A DNA stretch of 7,192 nucleotides from positions 714 to 7,905 of the forward strand of contig DPGF01000083.1 of NCBI GenBank assembly GCA_003522105.1. The letters run 5' to 3'. This DNA comes from Oscillibacter sp. GTDB taxonomy: Bacteria > Bacillota > Clostridia > Oscillospirales > Oscillospiraceae. The notes under the pieces were generated by a model. That model was not told the DNA's origin and searched no databases. It was given only the letters and a program-made list of their open reading frames with translations. Positions 1 to 6,226 of this stretch are shown here, one piece after another. Made by a program: the position numbers and the translations under genes. Each line of letters begins with the position of its first letter. Position 1 is the stretch's first letter.

Positions 1-599
<599 letters not shown>

Positions 600-1208
600 T
601 TAATTGGCCACTTTTACAATGGCAAATCGCAGCACCTTATCGCCCAGCGTAAAGCCCTGCTGCAAAACCTCGACCACGGTGTTCTCCCCGTAGCTTTCGT
701 CCTCAATGTGCATGACGGCGTTGTGCTTTTCGGGATCAAAGGGCTGGCCAACGGCGTCCATTGTTTCAACGCCCAGCTTCTTGAGGCTCTCCTTGAACTG
801 GTTGAACACCATCTCAAGGCCCTTGCGGTGGGGCGATTCCTCGTCGCCGTACTGCGCGATGCCGCGCTCTAAGTTATCATAAACGCCCAGCAGCGCCTTG
901 ACCGTGTCGATCTTCGCGTCGGTGTAAAGACTTTCCTTCTCCTTGGCGGTGCGCTTGCGGTAGTTGTCATATTCGGCGGCAAGGCGCAGGTATTTGTCCT
1001 GCTCGGCGGCGAGCGCCTTGGCAAGGCCTTCCATCTTCTCCATCTGCTCGCGCGTGACGGTGAAGGTCTCGGGCTCCGCGCTCTTCTCAGCGGTCTCGTC
1101 AGCCTTGGCGGTCTCTGCGGTCTTGGCCGCCTCGTCTGCTGTCGGCTGCTGCGCCGTGTTCTTTTCCGGCGTGCTCTCCGCCGCGTTCTGCTTGTCGTTC
1201 TTAGCCAT
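600..1208 (-). CDS. grpE: GrpE, nucleotide exchange factor for DnaK
   Basis: Cytosolic homodimeric cofactor that releases ADP from DnaK and so resets the chaperone cycle. The 202-residue length is normal for the family. Residues 1-50 are a low-complexity Ala/Glu/Thr/Lys segment, expected to be disordered. Residues about 52-95 form the long dimer helix, including RLAAEYDNYRKRTAKEK at 75-91. The segment LLGVYDNLERGI at 106-117 belongs to the helical bundle. The C-terminal beta-wing that contacts DnaK carries FDPEKHNAVMHIED (157-170) and VVEVLQQGFTLGDKVLRFA (178-196). The ATG at 1208 is preceded by AAGGAG (1215-1220, 6-nt spacing), which lies over the last codons of hrcA. The hrcA stop is only 3 bp upstream, so translation is probably coupled. 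Expression should follow the CIRCE-controlled promoter upstream of hrcA. No oddity is seen apart from the acidic, repetitive N-terminus, which is common in this family. Confidence 0.97.
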   Translation of the reverse strand: MAKNDKQNAAESTPEKNTAQQPTADEAAKTAETAKADETAEKSAEPETFTVTREQMEKMEGLAKALAAEQDKYLRLAAEYDNYRKRTAKEKESLYTDAKIDTVKALLGVYDNLERGIAQYGDEESPHRKGLEMVFNQFKESLKKLGVETMDAVGQPFDPEKHNAVMHIEDESYGENTVVEVLQQGFTLGDKVLRFAIVKVAN

Positions 1209-1211
1209 TTC

Positions 1212-2261
1212 TTACTCCTTATCTTCTTCCTTGGGCGGAAGCTCGTTCTTTCCGAACATCCGCGTCAGGCTGTCTGCAAAATAACTCAGCCGCGCCGTCA
1301 CTGTGGCGTAGTCCATTCTCGTCGGACCCACCACGCCGACAAGGCCGCGCATTCCGTCGCCGATATCGTAGCTGGCGACGACCACGCTCGTTTCCTTGAG
1401 CGCCTCGTTCACGTTTTCCGGGCCGATCAGAATTTTGAGCGGCGCGCCGTCGTCCGGCACGGGAAGCTCTTCCTTGTTGTCGACCAGGAAGGTCACAAGC
1501 TCGTGCGCCTTGTCTACGTCGCGGTACTCGGGCATCTTGAGGATCTGGCTCGCGCCCGCGGTCTCTACGCTGCGCTGCGCGCTCTGCTCGAGCATGCTGA
1601 TCGCATACTCGACCGCCTTGGATACCACGAGAAACAGCTCCGGGGAAAGCTGCTCGGACAGGCTCATCAGCCTTGCGCTCATCTCGTCGGGGCCGCAGGC
1701 AGTGAAGTGGGCGTTCAAAAGCTCCTTGACGTCCGCAAGCCGCTGGGCATCAAACGGAAGATCCGAATGCTGCAGCTGGCTTTTCACACGGTTGTCCTCG
1801 CCCATCATCACGACGATGAAGCTCTGCGTGTCCACGGCGATGAGCTCGAAGCGCTTGACGCTTGCCTCGCGCCGCCCGCCCGTCACGCTGTAAACGGGGT
1901 AATTGACAATGGAGGACACCATCTGCCCCGCCCGCGCGATCACGCTGTCCGTGCCGCCGAGCTTACTTTTGAGCTGCTCGTTGATCTCCTCCGCTTCCGC
2001 TTCGGAAACCTCGCGCTTTTCCATCAGTTCGTTGACGTACAGCCGGTAGCCCTTCGGGGACGGGACTCTTCCGGCGGAGGTGTGCGGCTGCTCAAGGTAG
2101 CCCATTTCGACCAGATCCGCAAGCTCGTTGCGGATGGTCGCAGAGCTCACCGAACCGCCCATTTCCTCGGCCAGCGCCTTGGAGCCGACCGGTTCGGCCG
2201 CGGCGATGTAATCTTCGACCACGCGCTTGAGAATTTGCTTTTTGCGCTCCGTCAGATCCAT
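1212..2261 (-). CDS. hrcA: Heat-inducible transcription repressor HrcA
   Basis: DNA-binding repressor of class I heat-shock genes. It binds the CIRCE inverted repeat as a dimer, and in the family its folding depends on GroEL, which links free chaperonin capacity to repression. Its 349 residues match the usual length. The N-terminal winged helix-turn-helix covers about residues 1-75 and includes SSATIRNELADLVEMGYLEQ (39-58) followed by the wing HTSAGRVPSPKGYRLYV (60-76). A GAF-like and dimerisation region follows, with GASQILKMPEYRDVD at 236-250 and the C-terminal signature GPTRMDYATVTARLSYFAD at 312-330. The ATG at 2261 has a good site, AAAGGAG (2270-2276), spaced 8 nt, and MDLTERKKQILKRVVEDYI is the standard N-terminus. 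It is first in the operon, and a perfect CIRCE lies 22 bp before its start codon, so it should repress itself. The tail (residues 338-349) is charged and dispensable-looking. Confidence 0.98.
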   Translation of the reverse strand: MDLTERKKQILKRVVEDYIAAAEPVGSKALAEEMGGSVSSATIRNELADLVEMGYLEQPHTSAGRVPSPKGYRLYVNELMEKREVSEAEAEEINEQLKSKLGGTDSVIARAGQMVSSIVNYPVYSVTGGRREASVKRFELIAVDTQSFIVVMMGEDNRVKSQLQHSDLPFDAQRLADVKELLNAHFTACGPDEMSARLMSLSEQLSPELFLVVSKAVEYAISMLEQSAQRSVETAGASQILKMPEYRDVDKAHELVTFLVDNKEELPVPDDGAPLKILIGPENVNEALKETSVVVASYDIGDGMRGLVGVVGPTRMDYATVTARLSYFADSLTRMFGKNELPPKEEDKE

Positions 2262-2283
2262 ACGCCGCGCTCCTTTCTTAGCG

Positions 2284-2310
2284 TTAGCACTCCTTTCCCC
2301 TGAGTGCTAA
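2284..2310 (-). promoter_or_regulatory. CIRCE operator (HrcA binding site)
   Basis: TTAGCACTC (2284-2292), a 9-nt spacer (2293-2301) and GAGTGCTAA (2302-2310) form a perfect inverted repeat. It matches the CIRCE consensus TTAGCACTC-N9-GAGTGCTAA at all 18 arm positions. It lies directly downstream of the -10 box of the hrcA promoter, so the predicted transcript starts at or inside its outer arm. The expected role, from known HrcA systems, is to block transcription when HrcA is bound. The arms also form a hairpin at the very 5' end of the mRNA, which in other bacteria affects transcript stability. Confidence 0.98.
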
Positions 2311-2314
2311 ACGC

Positions 2315-2343
2315 AGTGTACCACCGAGGTTTCCCGTTGTCAA
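2315..2343 (-). promoter_or_regulatory. Sigma-A-type promoter of the hrcA-grpE-dnaK operon
   Basis: On the minus strand a perfect -35 box, TTGACA (2343-2338), is followed after exactly 17 bp by TACACT (2320-2315), which matches the -10 consensus TATAAT at four of six positions including the key first A and final T. Transcription should begin about 7 nt further on, near 2308, at the edge of the CIRCE operator. The pairing of a vegetative promoter with CIRCE is the standard class I heat-shock arrangement. Start-site mapping would settle the exact +1. Confidence 0.9.
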
Positions 2344-2401
2344 TAGTCCCCAGTGTAAACAGTTTGTGAACTACTCAAAAGCCGGGCGGCCTGCCGCTTC
2401 G

Positions 2402-2446
2402 GGACACAAAAAAGAAGAGGAACGCTCGCGCGTTCCTCTTCTTTTT
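2402..2446 (-). terminator. Intrinsic terminator of the rnf operon
   Basis: On the minus strand, bases 2446-2430 pair perfectly with 2425-2409 (17 bp). The loop is GCGA (2429-2426), a GNRA-type tetraloop closed by a C-G pair. The inner 12 bp are G+C-containing (GAAGAGGAACGC type) and the outer 5 are A-T. A T-tract (complement of the A run 2413-2408) follows, continuing as GTGTCC. The hairpin begins 8 nt after the rnfB stop codon, so it ends the Rnf transcript and insulates the heat-shock promoter. Because the outer arms are A5/T5, the structure would also work on the plus strand, but no plus-strand gene ends here. Confidence 0.93.
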
Positions 2447-2454
2447 CGTATTGC

Positions 2455-3360
2455 TTACTCCGCCTTGGGAGCCTCCGCAGCGCTTGCTTCGGCAGCTGCC
2501 TTGGCAGCAGCGGCCTTGCGCTCGGCGGCAGCCTTCTGCGCAGCCTTGAACTTTTCCTTCTCCTCGGGAGTCGGGATTGGCTCGATGGCATTGCGCGGGC
2601 AGGCCTTGGCGCACATGGTGCAGTTTCTGCACTTGTCGTAGTCGACGACGGCCACGTTGTTGACGACGTGGATGGCGTCGAACTTACAGGTCTTTTCGCA
2701 CAGGCCGCAGCCGATGCAGGAGTTGGCGCACACCTTCGTGACGGCGGGGCCTCTCTCCTTATTCGCGCAGTTGACGAAGACCTTCTGCTTGTAGGGCACC
2801 TCGACGATCAGCTTGCGCGGGCAGACCTCGCGGCAGGCGCCGCAGTCGGTGCACTTTTCCTTGTCGACCTCGGCAACGCCCTTTTCGTTGATGTGGATGG
2901 CGTCGAACTGGCAGGCGGCCACGCAGGTGCCGTAGCCAAGGCAGCCGAAGGCGCAGGCGGTGGGGCCGCCGGCGACCTTCGTCGCGGCCACACAATCGTG
3001 AAGACCGACATACTCAAAGCTCTTCACAGCGGCCTCGCCGCCGTTGCAGGTCACGTGAGCGACCATCTTTTCGCCGCTGGGGGCTTCCATGCCCATGATG
3101 GCGGCGATCTTCGCAGCGCCCTCCGCGCCGGCGGGCGCGCAGGCGTTGACGGGAGCCTTACCGGCGAGAATGGCCTCGGCGCAGCCCGCGCAGCCGGGAT
3201 AACCGCAGCCGCCGCAGTTCGCACCCGCGAGGCACTCCTGGATCTTGGGCAGGCGCTCGTCGACCTCGACCTCAAAGGCCTTGGCCGCAACAGACAGGAC
3301 GAGGCCGAACACAACGGCGATCACGCCCAGCACGAGAACAGCAAAAATTACATTCATCAT
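2455..3360 (-). CDS. rnfB: Rnf complex subunit RnfB, polyferredoxin with N-terminal membrane anchor
   Basis: Probable entry point for electrons from reduced ferredoxin into the Rnf ferredoxin:NAD+ oxidoreductase. Residues 4-25 are a single hydrophobic anchor. The RnfB-type 4Fe-4S domain has Cys49-x2-Cys52-x4-Cys57-x16-Cys74, within GANCGGCGYPGC. A middle Cys-rich segment has C105, C123 and C136-x3-C140-x5-C146-x3-C150. Three CxxCxxCxxxC(P) ferredoxin motifs follow: 170/173/176/180, 215/218/221/225 and 244/247/250/254. There are 26 cysteines in 301 residues, including C43, C60, C198 and C211 outside these motifs. Residues about 262-301 form an Ala/Lys/Glu-rich tail. It is the last gene of the operon, 15 bp after rnfA and 8 nt before the terminator hairpin. 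The protein begins Met-Met-Asn; I take the first ATG (3360), which is 10 nt from the AAGGAGG site, against 13 nt for the second. Confidence 0.97.
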   Translation of the reverse strand: MMNVIFAVLVLGVIAVVFGLVLSVAAKAFEVEVDERLPKIQECLAGANCGGCGYPGCAGCAEAILAGKAPVNACAPAGAEGAAKIAAIMGMEAPSGEKMVAHVTCNGGEAAVKSFEYVGLHDCVAATKVAGGPTACAFGCLGYGTCVAACQFDAIHINEKGVAEVDKEKCTDCGACREVCPRKLIVEVPYKQKVFVNCANKERGPAVTKVCANSCIGCGLCEKTCKFDAIHVVNNVAVVDYDKCRNCTMCAKACPRNAIEPIPTPEEKEKFKAAQKAAAERKAAAAKAAAEASAAEAPKAE

Positions 3361-3370
3361 TTCTTCGTTT

Positions 3371-3378
3371 CCTCCTTA
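3371..3378 (-). promoter_or_regulatory. rnfB ribosome binding site fused to the rnfA stop codon
   Basis: The minus strand reads TAAGGAGG at 3378-3371. Its first three bases (3378-3376) are the rnfA stop codon and the remainder is the rnfB Shine-Dalgarno core. It lies 10 nt before the first of two tandem ATG codons (3360 and 3357), and this spacing favours the first one. Ribosomes terminating on rnfA would sit on the rnfB initiation site, which suggests coupled translation. Confidence 0.85.
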
Positions 3379-3966
3379 CATGGGCCACACCTGCAGGCCG
3401 GAGAAGCCCATGAAAGCAAGGGCGATGAGGCCTGCGGTGATGAGCGCGATGGGGAAGCCTTCAAATGCCTTTGGATAGTCGGCAAACTCCAGACGCTCGC
3501 GCACCGTGGAGAAGAGGTAGATCGCCAGCAGGAAGCCAAGGCCGCCGGTGATGCCGTAAACCACGGACCCGATGAAGTTGTAGTCGTTCTGCACGTTGAG
3601 CAGCACCACGCCGAGCACGGCGCAGTTGGTGGTGATCAGCGGCAGGTACACGCCGAGCGCGGTGTAGAGCGTCGGCATGGACTTTTTGAGGAACATTTCG
3701 ATGAACTGCACAAGGCTCGCCACCACGAGAATGAAGGCGACGGTCTGCATGTAGTCAAGCCCCAGCGCAACGAGGAGCTTGTTCACGCCGAAGCAGAACG
3801 CCGAGGCAAGGCCCATGACGAACGTAACGGCGAGGCCCATACCGACGGCCGTGTCGCTCTTTTTCGACACGCCGAGGAACGGGCAGATACCCAGGAACTG
3901 CGAGAAGATGAAGTTATTCGTCAAAATCGCGCCGAGGGAAATAGCAAGAAGTTTCGTGACACTCAT
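3376..3966 (-). CDS. rnfA: Rnf complex integral membrane subunit RnfA
   Basis: Membrane core subunit of the Rnf complex, homologous to NqrE of the Na+-translocating NADH:quinone reductase. It has 196 residues, which is normal, and about six hydrophobic segments (roughly 8-27, 38-58, 66-90, 100-122, 130-153, 172-190). The family signatures are clear: NNFIFSQFLGICPFLGVSKK at 17-36 and LPLITTNCAVLGV at 108-120. Cys28 and Cys115 in these motifs are the expected ligands, with two cysteines of RnfE, of the intramembrane Fe-S centre known from Nqr/Rnf structures. The start codon (3966) follows the rnfE stop with no gap (TAAATG), and the Shine-Dalgarno sequence GGAGGG (3974-3979, 7-nt spacing) lies inside the end of rnfE. 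RnfA and RnfE are paralogues with inverted topology that pair in the membrane, so tight coupling makes sense. Confidence 0.97.
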   Translation of the reverse strand: MSVTKLLAISLGAILTNNFIFSQFLGICPFLGVSKKSDTAVGMGLAVTFVMGLASAFCFGVNKLLVALGLDYMQTVAFILVVASLVQFIEMFLKKSMPTLYTALGVYLPLITTNCAVLGVVLLNVQNDYNFIGSVVYGITGGLGFLLAIYLFSTVRERLEFADYPKAFEGFPIALITAGLIALAFMGFSGLQVWPM

Positions 3967-4596
3967 TTATTTGCCCTCCGTTTCGTTTGCTTTTGCCTTT
4001 TTCTTCTCACTCCTGGCGAGCGCCCACTGCATGATGGCGATCAGCGTGCCGAGGCACAGGAAGCCGCCGACGGGCAGCGTGAGCATACCGGCAGGAACAT
4101 AGGAAGAAGGCATGATCTGGATGCCGAGCAGCGTGCCCGCGCCCAAGAGCTCGCGGAACGCGCTCAGGATCAGCAGCACCACCGTGTAGCCGATGCCCTG
4201 GCAGATGCCGTCCACCGCGGAGGCGGCGACGGAGTTCTTGCTGGCAAAGGCCTCGGCGCGGCCGAGGATGATGCAGTTGACGACGATCAGCGGAATGAAC
4301 ACGCCAAGGCTCTCGGCGATGTCAGGGAAAAACGCCTGCAGGCACAGATCAACGATCGTAACGAAGCCCGCGATGACGACGATGTAGCACGCGATACGCA
4401 CTTCATTAGGAATGATTTTGCGCAGAAGGGAAATAAAGATGTTGGAAAGCGTCAGGATGATGAGAACGGAGATGCCCATGCCAAAGCCGTTTGCAACGCT
4501 CGTGGTGATGGCCATGGTGGAGCACATACCGAGCACCTGCACCAGAACGGGGTTTTGGTAGATCAGACCGTCTTTGAGCTGTTTGTTAAAATTCAT
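3967..4596 (-). CDS. rnfE: Rnf complex integral membrane subunit RnfE
   Basis: Partner of RnfA in the membrane core and homologue of NqrD. It has 209 residues with about six hydrophobic segments, ending in a basic cytoplasmic-type tail (RSEKKKAKANETEGK). Motifs seen are NPVLVQVLGMCSTMAITTS at 15-33, NGFGMG at 36-41, VRIACYIVVIAGFVTIVDL at 66-84, and PLIVVNCIILGRAEAFASKN at 102-121. Cys25 and Cys108 are the expected Fe-S ligands matching those of RnfA. Two positions differ from the pattern I recall for the family: Ser26 follows Cys25, and Ala69 precedes Cys70, where proline is usual in both places. The start at 4596 has a weaker, purine-rich site (AAAGGGGG, 4605-4612, 8-nt spacing), 17 bp after the rnfG stop. 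The stop abuts the rnfA start directly. Confidence 0.97.
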   Translation of the reverse strand: MNFNKQLKDGLIYQNPVLVQVLGMCSTMAITTSVANGFGMGISVLIILTLSNIFISLLRKIIPNEVRIACYIVVIAGFVTIVDLCLQAFFPDIAESLGVFIPLIVVNCIILGRAEAFASKNSVAASAVDGICQGIGYTVVLLILSAFRELLGAGTLLGIQIMPSSYVPAGMLTLPVGGFLCLGTLIAIMQWALARSEKKKAKANETEGK

Positions 4597-4604
4597 AGAT
4601 CGTT

Positions 4605-4612
4605 CCCCCTTT
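4605..4612 (-). promoter_or_regulatory. Atypical ribosome binding site of rnfE
   Basis: The rnfE start has AAAGGGGG instead of the AGGAGG-type sequence seen before the other genes here, at 8 nt from the ATG. It should still pair with the 16S 3' end over AAGG or GGGG with one mismatch, but more weakly. It may set a lower translation rate for rnfE, or initiation may depend on ribosomes arriving from rnfG, whose stop is 17 bp upstream. Confidence 0.6.
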
Positions 4613-4613
4613 C

Positions 4614-5210
4614 TCAGTTCATGGCCTCAGCAGCGGCGAGGGCTGCGTTAACGCCCTTGGTCACACCCTTGGTGGAGACCGTCGCGCCGGTGACGGCGTC
4701 GATGTTCTGCTTGACGACGAGCGTGCCCGCGCCGGACTTGCCGACGAACTGATCGAGCGCGCCGGTGCCGGCGGAGGTCGCTTCATTGTCGATGACCTTG
4801 GAGCCGATGCCTGCGGTCTCGGAAGCCTTGACGATGGAAACGCCGGTGACGGCGAGGTCGGCGTCCACGCCGACGATCATCTCGATGTTGCCCTGAGAAC
4901 CGCTTGCGGTGATCTTGAAGGCATAGCCCGCATTCTCGCCGCCGACGAGGATCTCATACATTTCGCTCAGCTTGCCGCCCTGGGCGTTGGCCGCGTCGAT
5001 GACCGCCTGCGGGATCTCCTCGACGGGCGGGAACTCGCAGTCGGCCGCAGAGACGACCTTGGCGAGCGCCTCTTCCGTCTTCTGGCGGTTGATGGCCGCG
5101 ATCTTGTCCGCGGTCAGCATGTTGGTCAGGCCCAGCAGCAGCGCGACGACCAGAGAGATCGCCGTCAGGGTACCTGCTACCTTGAAAATGAATTTACCTT
5201 CGATCTTCAT
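4614..5210 (-). CDS. rnfG: Rnf complex subunit RnfG, covalent FMN protein
   Basis: Single-span membrane protein whose extracytoplasmic domain carries FMN bound through a phosphoester to threonine; homologue of NqrC. The 198-residue length is typical. Residues 10-32 are hydrophobic (the membrane anchor). The FMN-binding domain runs from about residue 85 to the end and holds GENAGYAFKI (91-100), ETAGIGSKV (131-139) and DAVTGATVSTKGV (171-183). Thr177 in the TGAT motif is the expected flavin attachment site. In known systems attachment needs the flavin transferase ApbE, which is not encoded in this window. The start codon overlaps the rnfD stop by 4 bp (ATGA at 5210-5207), and AAAGGAGG (5221-5228) lies 10 nt upstream within rnfD, so the pair is translationally coupled. 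The start fits the usual short cytoplasmic N-terminus MKIEGKFIFK. Confidence 0.96.
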   Translation of the reverse strand: MKIEGKFIFKVAGTLTAISLVVALLLGLTNMLTADKIAAINRQKTEEALAKVVSAADCEFPPVEEIPQAVIDAANAQGGKLSEMYEILVGGENAGYAFKITASGSQGNIEMIVGVDADLAVTGVSIVKASETAGIGSKVIDNEATSAGTGALDQFVGKSGAGTLVVKQNIDAVTGATVSTKGVTKGVNAALAAAEAMN

Positions 5211-6223
5211 TTCTTTGCCGCCTCCTTTGCCGCTTTCTTGTCCACGCCGAAGCGGGTGGGCTTGGTGTACTTGTCAATGATCCAGGTGCAGCAGTTCATC
5301 ACAAGGATGGAGTAGCAAACGCCCTCGGGATAGGATCCGAAGTAGCGGATGAACACCGTGATGAGACCACAGCCGATGCCGAAGATCAGCTGGCCCTTCT
5401 TCGTCACGGGAGAGGTGACATAGTCGGTCGCCATGAAGAACGCGCCGAGGAACAGGCCGCCGCCGAGCACGTTGTAGAGCATCCACGTCAGCGCGTCGTT
5501 GCCCTGGGGGAAGAGGAACGTGAGAACTGCCACCGTGCCGATGTAGGCCACGGGGATCTGCCAGGAGATGACCTTGCGGAAGATGAGGTACAGTCCGCCG
5601 ATGAGCAGCATCATCGCGGAGATCTCGCCCATGGAGCCGCCGATCTTGCCGATGAACATGTCAGACAGGCTGTACTGCGCGGTCAGCGCCTCGAACTCGC
5701 CGCCCTTCATCATGGCAAGCGGGGTCGCAGCGGTCACCACGTCGGCGCCGCCGAAGAGCGCAGCCTTGGTGCTCGGGTCGATCCAGCTCGTCATCTGGCT
5801 CGTATAGCACGCGACGAGCGCGGCACGGCCGGCGAGCGCGGGGTTCAGGAAGTTCTTGCCGAGGCCGCCGTAAAGCTGCTTGACGACAAAAATGGCAAAG
5901 AAGTTGCCAACGATCAGCATCCAGTACGGAAGCGTCACGGGGCTGACGAACGCCAGCAGCATACCGGTGACGGCAGCGGAGAGGTCGCCGACCGTCTGCG
6001 TTTTGTGCAGAAGCTTGCGGTAGAGCCACTCAAAGAACATGGCGGACGCCATGGAGACGACGACTGCGATCAGCGCGCGGAACCCGAAGCGGATCACGCT
6101 CATCAGCAGCGCGGGGCAGAGCGCGATGACCACGTCGAGCATGATCGAGCGCGTATCTTCATTGTTGCGGATATGGGGGTTGGAGGAAGCGATGAGCTTC
6201 AGACCCTTATAATCATTCAGCAT
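5207..6223 (-). CDS. rnfD: Rnf complex integral membrane subunit RnfD, covalent FMN protein
   Basis: Polytopic membrane subunit, homologue of NqrB, that carries FMN covalently on threonine and takes part in ion translocation. The 338-residue length is normal. The N-terminus LIASSNPHIRNNEDTRSIMLDVV (10-32) is the classic cytoplasmic RnfD start. About eight to ten hydrophobic segments follow. Other signatures are GLGKNFLNPALAGRAA (120-135), DVVTAATPLAMM (161-172) and FFMATDYVTSPVTKKGQ (262-278). Thr167 in TAATPL corresponds to the S/T-G-A-T flavin-linked threonine, with Ala166 preceding it and Ala165 where glycine often sits. The start at 6223 has AAGGAGG (6232-6238, 8-nt spacing), with only 3 bp between it and the rnfC stop. 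The gene overlaps rnfG by 4 bp. The short C-terminal tail DKKAAKEAAKK is Ala/Lys-rich, like the tails of RnfB and RnfC. Confidence 0.97.
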   Translation of the reverse strand: MLNDYKGLKLIASSNPHIRNNEDTRSIMLDVVIALCPALLMSVIRFGFRALIAVVVSMASAMFFEWLYRKLLHKTQTVGDLSAAVTGMLLAFVSPVTLPYWMLIVGNFFAIFVVKQLYGGLGKNFLNPALAGRAALVACYTSQMTSWIDPSTKAALFGGADVVTAATPLAMMKGGEFEALTAQYSLSDMFIGKIGGSMGEISAMMLLIGGLYLIFRKVISWQIPVAYIGTVAVLTFLFPQGNDALTWMLYNVLGGGLFLGAFFMATDYVTSPVTKKGQLIFGIGCGLITVFIRYFGSYPEGVCYSILVMNCCTWIIDKYTKPTRFGVDKKAAKEAAKK

Positions 6224-6226
6224 CTC

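Noticed and set aside
1503..2303. A 266-codon open frame on the plus strand opposite hrcA, running through the CIRCE site
   Set aside because: It is fully antisense to hrcA and runs across the operator and leader. It has no ribosome binding site that I can see, and its Arg/His/Leu-rich composition is that of a shadow frame.
2352..2380. TACACT at 2357-2352 as an alternative -10 box for hrcA
   Set aside because: The bases 17 bp upstream read GCTTTT, a poor -35 box, whereas the TTGACA-17-TACACT pair nearer to CIRCE is far better.
2668..4752. A very long open frame (694 codons) on the plus strand opposite rnfB, rnfA, rnfE and part of rnfG
   Set aside because: It lies antisense to four well-recognised genes, its product is rich in His, Asp, Glu, Gly and Ala with no domain I recognise, and such frames are expected opposite G+C-rich coding DNA with a strong third-position bias.
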